Shown here piece by piece: positions 8,958 through 18,000 of a stretch of 38,939 nt of DNA (within the stretch, counting starts at the first letter, position 1; each line of letters begins with the position of its first letter). The stretch comes from Symbiobacterium sp. (lineage in GTDB: Bacteria; Bacillota; Sulfobacillia; DUSP01; DYEP01): contig DYEP01000226.1 in the NCBI GenBank assembly GCA_020725675.1, forward strand, positions 1 to 38,939. The letters are read 5' to 3'. The notes under the pieces are model-generated. The model was given only the letters and a program-made list of their open reading frames with translations, was not told where the DNA came from and did no database searches. The position numbers were made by a program, and so were the translations under genes.

Positions 8958-9880
8958 TCCCGGATCCGCCTCCCCGTTAGCTTCAAGAATACATCCTCCA
9001 GGGTGGCCTGGCGTATAACCATATCCTTGATCGGAGCACCAACAACTTCCCCCAACTCCATTAAACTGGCAATGGTCCGGGGCACGTCTGTAGTGTAGAG
9101 GGTAACGCGCTCGCCATTGCCCCGCACCCTGGTTACTCCGGATAACCCCGACAGCCGCTCGTCCCCGGCCAGGGCCGGCTGGATAAATTCCAAAGCACGC
9201 TCGAGAAAGTGGTCTCTGATCAGGTCATGGGGTGAACCAAGTGCGATGATCTTGCCGTGGTCAATCACCGCGACACGGTCACACAACCGTTCCGCTTCAT
9301 CCATATAGTGAGTAGTTAAAAAGATGGTCTTTCCGGACTTTTTAAGGGAGAATACTACATCCCAAAGGTTGCGGCGGGCCTGTGGGTCAAGGCCCGTGGT
9401 GGGCTCGTCCAAAAATACAAGGTCACCATCGTTGACCATTGCCAGTGCGATGGCCAAACGCTGCACCTGTCCTCCGGAAAGGTTCTTAATCTGTGTACCG
9501 GCCTTGTTCTGTAGTCCCACTTGGCTAATTATCTCAGCCGGCTCAAGATGACGGGAATAGAAACTGCAAAAGAGCCGCACTACTTCACTCACGGTCAGGC
9601 GAGGATACATGGAGGCAGTCTGCAGCTGTACGCCGATTCGATCTTTAACTGCCATCGGTTGCCGTTCCGGATCCATCCCGAGAACAAAGACAGTACCGCT
9701 ATCCCGCTTCCGGATGCCCACCAGCACTTCCACGGTTGTGGTCTTGCCTGCACCGTTTGGTCCCAACATGCCGAAGATTTCGCCTTTTTCCACTGTAAAG
9801 CTGAGCCCATCCACAGCCCTGACCTTACCGTAATACTTACGCAAATCTTGTACATTGACGATGCTATTATTGAGACTCAT
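8954..9880 (-). CDS. ABC transporter ATP-binding protein
   Basis: Walker A GPNGAGKTT, signature LSGGQVQRLAIA, Walker B LVFLDEPTTGLD. Start set at MSLNNSIVNVQDL; the ORF extends to 9973. Confidence 0.92.
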   Translation of the reverse strand: MSLNNSIVNVQDLRKYYGKVRAVDGLSFTVEKGEIFGMLGPNGAGKTTTVEVLVGIRKRDSGTVFVLGMDPERQPMAVKDRIGVQLQTASMYPRLTVSEVVRLFCSFYSRHLEPAEIISQVGLQNKAGTQIKNLSGGQVQRLAIALAMVNDGDLVFLDEPTTGLDPQARRNLWDVVFSLKKSGKTIFLTTHYMDEAERLCDRVAVIDHGKIIALGSPHDLIRDHFLERALEFIQPALAGDERLSGLSGVTRVRGNGERVTLYTTDVPRTIASLMELGEVVGAPIKDMVIRQATLEDVFLKLTGRRIRE

Positions 9881-9979
9881 TGATACAGGAAGACTCCTCT
9901 CACAAGAAACTAGAGGACGAGATAATTCGCAATGATCCGCCAAACAGCACCTTTGTCGTGTGCCGTCTTTCAATAATCC

Positions 9980-10954
9980 TTAATCATTCCGGCACACAGG
10001 TATGTCTAACATAGTCATCTCAAGGCTGGCACCGCGACCCAGCGGTTCCGTAAGGTCAAAATGCCCCTCTTGCCAGAGTTCGCCTTCCACCCAGATCACG
10101 ACTTTTTCGATGGAAGGAAGCTCAGTCAGCGTCCATACGAGGGAACCTAGTGTTATTGCTCCACCTGTGGTCCCGCCTGGGTGGTAAAGAGCGAATTCGT
10201 TTGTAAAGTCAACATAGCATATACCGTCCCTGATGTTTACCGACTTTACGCCGGCCTGTGCAGGTACCGTCCGACTCAGCTCTCCTTCGTGTGGCAGCGG
10301 TCCTTTGATCAATTCCTCCACTGCAGCCAGGGCAACAGACGAGGTGCGCGGGATATCCCTGCTCACCGGGGTCAAATAACACGGGTAAGGACCCTCAATC
10401 CCACAGATTACTAAAGGGTTATCCGCGAAGTATAGGGTGACGCTGATGGGGTCTTTGACCAGAGGCGGATCCGCTGATTTCACGCTGAAGCTCCACTCCT
10501 TGCTAACCCTGTCACCTTTGGTGGTCGTAGCGGACAACTTCGCCGTATGAACTCCATCGGGAAGCGGTGACGATTGGTACCAGACGACCAGGCGCTCAGT
10601 ACCGTTGGTGCTATCCCACTGATAGACCTCGGGGGTGACCAAGTCACCATCCACTTCCATCCGCAAACACGCCAGTTTGTCGCCGGATTTTACCTCCACA
10701 ACAGCGCGTATCAGAGGATCTCTCTTGGCCAGTTCCTCCTGGCCAAACACACCCGGAGATACCGGCGTTATAACCAAACCGGGGATAGATGCATTTTCTG
10801 GCGTAGAAGGAATGACAGGAATCGGAGAAGGCTCGACAGGCGGCTTTACTTCGGGCTCCGTTTGCTGCAAGGGGCGAGATGAAGCACACCCCCCCGTTCC
10901 GAAGGACAAAGTAACCATAATTAAGAGACAGACCAGCCCATACCATCGCGTCAT
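9980..10954 (-). CDS. GerMN-domain lipoprotein
   Basis: Lipobox-like signal (MTRWYGLVCLLIMVTLSFGTGGC); C-terminal GerMN-like region VTLYFADN...VNIRDGICYVDFTNEF. Confidence 0.8.
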   Translation of the reverse strand: MTRWYGLVCLLIMVTLSFGTGGCASSRPLQQTEPEVKPPVEPSPIPVIPSTPENASIPGLVITPVSPGVFGQEELAKRDPLIRAVVEVKSGDKLACLRMEVDGDLVTPEVYQWDSTNGTERLVVWYQSSPLPDGVHTAKLSATTTKGDRVSKEWSFSVKSADPPLVKDPISVTLYFADNPLVICGIEGPYPCYLTPVSRDIPRTSSVALAAVEELIKGPLPHEGELSRTVPAQAGVKSVNIRDGICYVDFTNEFALYHPGGTTGGAITLGSLVWTLTELPSIEKVVIWVEGELWQEGHFDLTEPLGRGASLEMTMLDIPVCRND

Positions 10955-11299
10955 GATAAAATCAGTCCTTCCTGGCAAGCTGACTTTCTGGCCTTTAGAT
11001 TTACTGACCATCGGTAGGCAGTGTCTGTTCCACCGCTCCAATATATTCGTCACCATGTTCAGTTTTCCCGCCTGCCTCTTGAAGAACTTGTCTTTGGAAC
11101 CCTGGCCCTGGCATCGGATAAGAAAACGAGGAACAACATGGGTTGCAGCAAGAGTGGGGGGAGCGGTTAGGTACCGGCCGGTCGTCAACCCTATCTAATC
11201 CTGTTAACGATAGTGTAACAAGTTCGAAGGTTACCTAGTAAATTAGAGGCAATTAGTGTACAATATTCCATAAAGCAAGCCTATAAAGGGAAGATCACG

Positions 11300-12586
11300 G
11301 TGGGCAAGGTAAACAAGGCGCTGGCTATAGCGGTCGTTATCTCCTTGATCCCTGTCGCGGTGCTCGCGGCCGGGGCTTCCTCACGCGGGCGGGTATATGG
11401 CTCCTTCGCCCAGGCTTGGCGTTCTCCCTCCTCGTTTTCATCTTACCGTGAGATATTCTCCCCGTTTGAGTCCGACGAGTACAGGCAGTGCATTGATGAT
11501 ATGCTTCCCTTTGGCCAGCGGTACCAGGCAAGAGAATATCTTTCACAGCTTAGAGAATTGAAGAACTCCCTGGAAAGTGACCCAAGCGGGCTCATGGCAT
11601 CTGAAACGCTCACTTTGCTCTCCTCAGACGCCTCTATTATACAGTCGAATGTCTGGGGAAAGGTATTGCCGGAAGGCGACGGGTCCTCAGTGTTCTCACG
11701 TGTTAGTGCTTTGATTCAGACTGAAGTGAACCATGCAACCAACAGCTTCTGGAACCGACTCCTCGCTATGGTAGGACTACGAAAACCCCAGGAAGCCCAG
11801 AAAGCCGTGAAGGAACAGATCGAAATGGCACCGCTGCTGCTCGAGCTGGCGGATCAGCTTGATTTAATTAGAGACGAACTGGCTTCCGAGTATTACCGCA
11901 CTCTCAGTTCGCTGACGGCGCTTGTAATAAGGCACGATGCACACAGGCTTATGGGGACCGAATTCACGGAAACCACTTCCTCGCTGGATCCCCCGCACAG
12001 CGCAATCTGGGCCCCGGAGGATAGCCGTTCGTTTGAGTTTGAGGTAGTGGACCTCCTGGGGAAGCCAGTCCCCACAAAACTTAAGTATGTGTCAGAAGTC
12101 ATCTCTGAAAGGCTCTCCAAAGAGAATGTGGCGGCCACCGTAACAGTATCTGAACACAAAATCACGGTGGTGCTGCCTGGTCCGGATGTACCTGACGAGT
12201 TCTACAAACAAATGTCGAGGCCGCTTCCATACGCGGGTCCCTCCAAAGTAAGGATCTTTATAGATAACAGCAAGGTGATCGCTACAGAAGCTGATATGGT
12301 CAAGGTAGAAGTTCAAACAGAGGCGGACCAGCGGGTTAGGTTAGTGATCACCTTCGGTGGAGAAGCAACGAGCAGGCTGAAAACGCATACCACAGCTTCC
12401 CTGGGCAGGCGTCTAGTAATGGAATATAAAGGAGACGAACTGCTAGGTCTGGTTCTGGTAAGACCGGTATCCACTGAGATCATTGCCTCTTACGGGCGCG
12501 GCCAAGCAGGACTGAATGCAGCTTTGAACACCGCGAATATATTGGCTTCCACAGGAGTACTTGTACTGAAACCTCTGACATGGTAG
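11300..12586 (+). CDS. Secreted protein with C-terminal SecD P1-head-like domain
   Basis: Signal peptide at N-terminus; EADMVKVEVQTEADQRVRLVITFGGEATSRLKTHTTASLGRRLVMEYKGDELLGLVLVRPV follows the SecD periplasmic pattern; no downstream TMs. GTG start. Confidence 0.6.
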   Translation: MGKVNKALAIAVVISLIPVAVLAAGASSRGRVYGSFAQAWRSPSSFSSYREIFSPFESDEYRQCIDDMLPFGQRYQAREYLSQLRELKNSLESDPSGLMASETLTLLSSDASIIQSNVWGKVLPEGDGSSVFSRVSALIQTEVNHATNSFWNRLLAMVGLRKPQEAQKAVKEQIEMAPLLLELADQLDLIRDELASEYYRTLSSLTALVIRHDAHRLMGTEFTETTSSLDPPHSAIWAPEDSRSFEFEVVDLLGKPVPTKLKYVSEVISERLSKENVAATVTVSEHKITVVLPGPDVPDEFYKQMSRPLPYAGPSKVRIFIDNSKVIATEADMVKVEVQTEADQRVRLVITFGGEATSRLKTHTTASLGRRLVMEYKGDELLGLVLVRPVSTEIIASYGRGQAGLNAALNTANILASTGVLVLKPLTW

Positions 12587-12625
12587 ACGGTGGGTGAAAG
12601 ATCTGCTACGCATATATGAGACGAA

Positions 12626-12649
12626 GGGAGCCCGTGGGCTCCCTGTTTT
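12626..12649 (+). terminator. Rho-independent terminator
   Basis: GGGAGCCC-GT-GGGCTCCC followed by TGTTTT. Confidence 0.75.
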
Positions 12650-12723
12650 GCAGCGGTTCTTGATTGGGCAAAGGTACGCTTTTGCCTGTACTGCTTTGAC
12701 ACTGTTCGAGTACGGAAACAGGA

Positions 12724-13227
12724 CTATTTTGTCATTCTTGCCTTGATCAAAGCGGCACTTCCCACAGCGCCGATCACGATACCTGAGGCACTTTGGCCGA
12801 TATTCCCGTATATCTCCAGTGCAACAGCTGCAGGTCCGTAAAGAATCCATGTGGCCGCTGCATACCCTAGCACGACTACAAGCGCTCCCGCGGTCATTCC
12901 AAGGAGACGACCCGCTACACCTTTGTTGTGGCCCAAGACACCAACAACCCAGCCTGCCATCGATTTTATTATTAAAGTCCACGGCGCCCACACCGCCCAA
13001 CCGCCCAGTATATCCGCCACCGCAGATCCGAACCCCCCGGCCACGGCTCCAACTGCAGGCCCAAATACCAAGGAAGCTGTAAAGATCAACCCGTCCCCCA
13101 GGTGGTAGTACCCCGTGACACCAGGGATTTTGAGGAACAATGTCCCCAAGGCCACTGCCGCTGACGCCACTCCCATAGAAGCTATCTGTACCACTTTTGC
13201 ATTTGACATTCTTTCCATTTCCAGCAT
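12724..13227 (-). CDS. ECF transporter S component (pfam07155-like, riboflavin-type)
   Basis: GYYHLGDGLIFTASLVFGPAVGAVAGGFGSAVADILGGWAVWAPWTLIIK is typical of ECF S components; preceded by an FMN riboswitch. Confidence 0.88.
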   Translation of the reverse strand: MLEMERMSNAKVVQIASMGVASAAVALGTLFLKIPGVTGYYHLGDGLIFTASLVFGPAVGAVAGGFGSAVADILGGWAVWAPWTLIIKSMAGWVVGVLGHNKGVAGRLLGMTAGALVVVLGYAAATWILYGPAAVALEIYGNIGQSASGIVIGAVGSAALIKARMTK

Positions 13228-13253
13228 CCCCCCGATGTGATTTTTGCAGCAAT

Positions 13254-13277
13254 AAACCCCCGGCTTTCCGGGGGTTT
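13254..13277 (-). terminator. Riboswitch expression-platform hairpin between FMN aptamer and ECF gene
   Basis: 10-bp stem AAACCCCCGG/CCGGGGGTTT, CTTT loop, before the ECF start codon. Confidence 0.6.
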
Positions 13278-13313
13278 TTTCGGGCGGACGTGTGCGAATA
13301 TGCTTCGCACGCG

Positions 13314-13447
13314 CCTTCTCCCATTCAGACTATACTGCCGGCTCCGGATTCTCACCGGATCAACTGCTGGGGCTGATGGGCTCGTCCCTTGAGGGCATCA
13401 CCACCGGTCGGAATCAAGGACTCACGTCCTATCACCATCCCCGAAGG
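13314..13447 (-). ncRNA. FMN riboswitch (RFN element)
   Basis: Minus strand reads CCTTCGGGGATGGTG...ATTCCGACCGGTGGTGATGCCC...GAGCCC...TTGATCCGGTGAGAATCCGGAGCCGGCAGTATAGTCTGAATGGGAGAAGG, the near-canonical RFN consensus. Confidence 0.95.
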
Positions 13448-13565
13448 CCGCTGCAATAGATATGATATTCTCTTTGATTAAATGGATTCCTTCAAGAGGT
13501 CACTGTATAATTACCTGATGTGTGAGCAGTAATTTTCTACCACAAATTGGGTTGGGTCTTGCGTC

Positions 13566-13594
13566 TTGACTACCAAGGGGTTCATTTTTATAAT
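13566..13594 (+). promoter_or_regulatory. Sigma-A promoter: -35 TTGACT (13566-13571), 17-bp spacer, -10 TATAAT (13589-13594)
   Basis: Direct reading. Confidence 0.85.
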
Positions 13595-13601
13595 TAGTAT
13601 A

Positions 13602-13615
13602 CGAACAGATGTTCG
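13602..13615. promoter_or_regulatory. LexA (DinR) SOS box CGAACAGATGTTCG
   Basis: Matches the Gram-positive CGAAC-N4-GTTCG consensus, at about +1 of the promoter. Confidence 0.92.
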
Positions 13616-13639
13616 CTATTAATCGAGGGGTGATGTCTA

Positions 13640-14815
13640 ATGAAACGGATAGCATACCTCTGGTTTAAGGGTTTAATATCAGAAACAGAAAACGCATCTC
13701 CTGCCGTAGTGGTAGACTCAAATCAGATAGTAGATTTATCCGCCACTCCTGAAATCTGCGGTATATACCCTGGTATGAAACTCGTCCACGCCAAGAAGAT
13801 CTGTCCTAATCTGAAAGTGCTACCCTTTGATGAAAAACAGTTCAAATTGGTACTGGAACCGATTATTGATAATATCCTTGAGTGTACACCAAGGGTGGAA
13901 AAGCTTTCACCCAACGAACTGTTTGTTGCCATTTTCCAAACCGAACAATCCTTCTTGGGCCACCTTAAAAAATGTTTAAAACCCTCTTATCGGGTGATCG
14001 CCGGGTTTGGTTCAAACAAGTTTCTTGCGAAAATAGCGGCGTTAAAAGTAAGGCAAGACGTGGAAAAGGGTAAGCTTTTACCAATTAAGCCTCTCCTTTA
14101 TTCCTCAATCCCAAGTGGCAGCGAGTCCGATTTTTTGAAATCACTGCCGGTGGACTTCCTTTGGCCGCTTCCTGGCTTGATCCCAGATTTAAGAAACCTT
14201 GGATTCCATACTTTGGGTGAGATCGCCTCAGCTCCCGAGCCAATGCTATATGGACTTTTTGGACATAACGGTAAGCGCGCACAGGATCTTAGTAAAGGTA
14301 TTGACACAGATGGAGTTCCTCTTTTCGTCAAAGATGAGATCTGGGAAATGGAGAACGAGTTCGAACCGGAAATATCAGACACCGCACCAATAGAAAACTT
14401 CATAAAATATGCGTCGGAGATATTATGCCGGAAAATGGAATCCACCGGCAAAACCGCCGGGTATATAAAGATTGGATTAAAATATACCGATGGGTCGTTG
14501 AAAGAACAGAAACGGGAGTATAAGGCCGGACCTAATCCTGAAGCCATAAACCGGTCCGCATCATTACTTTTAAACGGCATTAAGAAAACTTCCCGGGTTA
14601 AATCAGTGACACTGTCGGCAGGTGATTTCAAAGCAAGTCAACAATCTCAGATAACGTTCTTTGACAGAGATCTAAAGATTGAGAATGCACTCTCTGGTCT
14701 TTTAAGCAAATATCCTATCAAGACAGGAAGCATGGAAGAATCAAGAAGAGAGCGCATGCTCAGGCTCTGGGATCCAATCAGGGCGGGATATAAGTCGTCG
14801 CCCGGCGCATCGTAA
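13640..14815 (+). CDS. imuB: Y-family DNA polymerase-like protein, ImuB-like with degenerate catalytic site
   Basis: Y-family layout: YPGMKLVHAKKICPNLKVLPFD, GFGSNKFLAKIAALK, LPGLIPDLRNLGFHTLGEIA. Catalytic blocks altered (IAYLWFKGL; SPNE in place of SIDE). QITFF near C-terminus is a possible clamp motif. Confidence 0.82.
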   Translation: MKRIAYLWFKGLISETENASPAVVVDSNQIVDLSATPEICGIYPGMKLVHAKKICPNLKVLPFDEKQFKLVLEPIIDNILECTPRVEKLSPNELFVAIFQTEQSFLGHLKKCLKPSYRVIAGFGSNKFLAKIAALKVRQDVEKGKLLPIKPLLYSSIPSGSESDFLKSLPVDFLWPLPGLIPDLRNLGFHTLGEIASAPEPMLYGLFGHNGKRAQDLSKGIDTDGVPLFVKDEIWEMENEFEPEISDTAPIENFIKYASEILCRKMESTGKTAGYIKIGLKYTDGSLKEQKREYKAGPNPEAINRSASLLLNGIKKTSRVKSVTLSAGDFKASQQSQITFFDRDLKIENALSGLLSKYPIKTGSMEESRRERMLRLWDPIRAGYKSSPGAS

Positions 14816-14840
14816 AAAAGAAGGGAGCCTTTTTAGGGGT

Positions 14841-15074
14841 ATGCGGTTACCCATTTATGTATCTGAAAGCCTGGGAAGGCCGCTGAAACTCAGGATCCGG
14901 GGCTGTTGGCAACAGGTTGAACAGATCATTGAGGAGTGGACGGATTCAGGGCAATGGTGGGATGGGGAGTGTGAAAAGAGATTTTTCCGTATTATCTCAA
15001 ACGGTGGATTGTATGAGATCTATAAGGAAATTGCTCCTCAAGGACGCTGGTTCCTTTATAAGGTCTATGACTGA
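14841..15074 (+). CDS. DUF6504-like small protein in the mutasome cassette
   Basis: RIRGCWQQVEQIIEEWTDSGQWWDGECEKRFFRIISNGGLYEIYKEIAPQGRWFLYKVYD follows the WRGRRYxVxxVLxxWxxxGxWW pattern I recall for DUF6504; RBS-like AAGAAGGGAG upstream. Confidence 0.72.
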   Translation: MRLPIYVSESLGRPLKLRIRGCWQQVEQIIEEWTDSGQWWDGECEKRFFRIISNGGLYEIYKEIAPQGRWFLYKVYD

Positions 15075-15098
15075 TAAAGTGCAGGGAGCTGAGCAGTC

Positions 15099-18000
15099 GT
15101 GAAGCCATTCTTTATACACTTGCACACCCACTCCTACTTTTCTTTTTTAGATGGATCAAGCAGCATCAAGACATTGGTAGAAACCGCTGCAGCGCTGAAC
15201 ATGCCAGCGCTTGCTCTGACAGATCACAATAATGTTTCGGGCGCAGTTCTGTTTCAGCAGACTTCAGAAGAATATGGGATAAGACCCATCCAGGGAGCAG
15301 AACTTTCGCTCAAGGGTGGTTCTCACCTGGTGCTTCTCTGCAACGGGCCAAAGGGTTACGCCAACCTTTGCCGCCTCATTACCTCCGCTTATATGAGTGG
15401 CACAAAATTGCGCCCTGAACTGGATCCCAGCGAGCTCAAGTTTCATTCGGCTCATCTATTTGCACTATCAGGTTGTAGAAAGAGCGAAATAGCAAGACTT
15501 ATATTTCAACGGAATTTTGATAAAGCCCTGGATTTGTGTTATTGGTACAAAGATATTTTTGGCGATCGTTTCTTTTTGGAAATGGAAGCGGGACCGTTAC
15601 CAGGTACACACCTTTTAAATTCACGTTTGAAAGAGCTTTCGGATAAGGCAAAAGTCCCGCTCGTCGTTTCATGTAATGTTCATTACGCTCGCAGAGAGGA
15701 TTTTAAGATACATGATATTCTCACTTGCGTACGTACGCTCACGCAAATTTGGGACGTTCACCCTGAACGGCGTTTAAACCCTGAAAACTACATGAAAGCG
15801 GCATCCGAAATTGTTGTCTTGAACGAATACCCCGAGGTGATGCAGGGGCTTGAGCGGATCGTTTATTCCTGCGAGCCGGCACTGGACTTGAAGGCAAGGC
15901 ACTTCCCGTCGTTCGAAGTACCTTCAGGTCAGACTTCACATGATTACTTGTCCACACTGGTATTCCAAGGAGCAGCCAGGCGTTACGGAAAGGTCACCGA
16001 AAAGGTACGGGCCCGGTTGCTTCAGGAGCTGGATGTCATTTACAGACTGGGTTATTCAGATTACTTCCTCCTCGTATGGGATGTGGCACGATTCGCACGG
16101 GAGAATGGAATAAGGTACGCTGGCAGGGGCTCAGCGGCTGACTCTGCGGTAGCTTACTGCCTTGAAATCACTGAAGTGGATGCTATTGAAAGAGGCCTGT
16201 TATTTGAAAGGTTTCTGAGCCTGGAAAGGGCCCAAAAACCCGACATCGACATCGATTTTGATCAGCGCCACAGGGACCGGGTGGCAGACTATGTCTACAA
16301 GAAATATGGAAACGACCACGTGGCTGCAGTGTGTACCTTCAACACATACAGGGCAAGGTCTGCCGTCCGTGATCTGGGCAAAGTGCTGGGTTACCCTGCC
16401 GAAGAAATAGACCGCATCGCTAAGAGACTGCCGTGGATCCCCGCAGATGGTATTGAACAAGCCATCCCCCACTTCCCCGAGCTCCGGGACGCCCCGGTCA
16501 ACTGGGAAAAATACAGCTTTCTTTTTGAATGCTGTGCTAAAGTGGCAGGCTTCCCAAGACACCTGGGTACTCACCTTGGGGGCCTGGTAATAAGTAAAGA
16601 GCCTGTTTTGAACTATACTCCCCTTCAGCTGGCTGCCAAAGGAATAGCGGTTTCCCAATTTGACAAAGACGCTATAGAAGACCTGGGCCTTGTTAAGCTG
16701 GACCTGCTTTCATTGCGCACCCTGTCTGCAGTAGATATAGCGGTCGCATCAATAAGGGAGGAGCGTCCCGACTTTGATTACGACGCCATTCCCCCTGGGG
16801 ACCCGGATACCTACAGGATGCTCAATACCGGTGAGACCATAGGGGTATTTCAGCTTGAAAGCCCGGCCCAGAGAGCATTGCAATCACGCCTCGGTGCCGA
16901 TTGCATTGAGGACATCGTCGCCAGCGTAGCTTTGATCAGGCCCGGTCCGATCAAGGGCAATATGGTTGAGCCCTTCTTGAGGAGACGTCATGGCGAAGAA
17001 GAGGTATCATACCTTCACCCGAAGCTTCGCCCCATACTTGAAAAGACCTACGGTGTGGTGTTATTTCAGGAACAAGTAATCGAGATCGCCACTACGATCG
17101 CAGGTTTCACGCCAGGCGAAGCCGACAAATTAAGGCGCGTCATGACTCATAGCCGTTCCCAAGCAGAGATGGATGAGATAGGCCGGGAATTCGTAAAAAA
17201 AGCTATGATAAACGGAATAGAAGAAAAGACGGCACATACCATATTCTCATATGTCGCAGGGTATGCCAGTTATGGTTTTTGTGAAGCGCACGCAGCGGCT
17301 TTTGCAAAAACCGCATATAAAACAGCATACCTCATTAGACATTATCCAGCTGAGTTTTTTGCAGCCATCCTATCCATGCAGCCCATGGGTTATTACTCCC
17401 CTCAGGTGATCTGTCAGGAAGCGGCAAGACGGGGTATAAGGATACTAGGACCGGATATAAATGTGAGCCAGAGCGTCTTTTTACCTGAAAATAATACTAT
17501 CCGGGTTTCCTTAAAACAGGTGCAGGGAATGACGGAAGAGCTGCTTTCACGCATACTGAAAGAAAGAGAACACGGTGCTTTCACATCATTTGAGGATTTC
17601 TGCTTGCGGGTCAGACCGGATGCGGATATCCTGCAAAACCTCATCCTGTGCGGGTCTTTCGATAGCATTTCCGACAACAGGAGATTGCTTATGTGGAAAT
17701 TAAAGACAGGTCTGTATTTAAAAAACCCCTTACTTCAACCCAATTATGATATTAAAGATTTCAGCCTTCGGGAAAAGATCTGCCACGAATTTAATATCCT
17801 TGGGCTCATGGTATCGTGCCACATTATGAGTACTTTCAGAAAATGGTTGTCCAGAAAAGGCTTCCTAACCGCCGAACAAGTCAAAAAGGCAAAACCCGGA
17901 TCATTTGTGAAAATAGCTGGTCTGCCTATAAGACCACATAGACCGCCTGTGCGAAGCGGCAAGACCATAGTCTTCATGGCGGTAGCGGACGAAACTGGTA

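Noticed and set aside
11215-11234. GTAAC-N10-GTTAC repeat upstream of the SecD-like gene, similar to the chrB operator half-sites
   Set aside because: Spacing (N10) differs from the N4 dyads and the interior is asymmetric; chance is likely.
12443-13324. 293-aa ORF on the minus strand
   Set aside because: Spans the terminator, the ECF S component in another frame, and the riboswitch leader; composition is that of a shadow ORF.
12724-13447. Idea that the riboswitch and ECF gene belong to the SOS cassette
   Set aside because: They are divergently oriented with their own leader; the LexA box overlaps only the imuB-side promoter.
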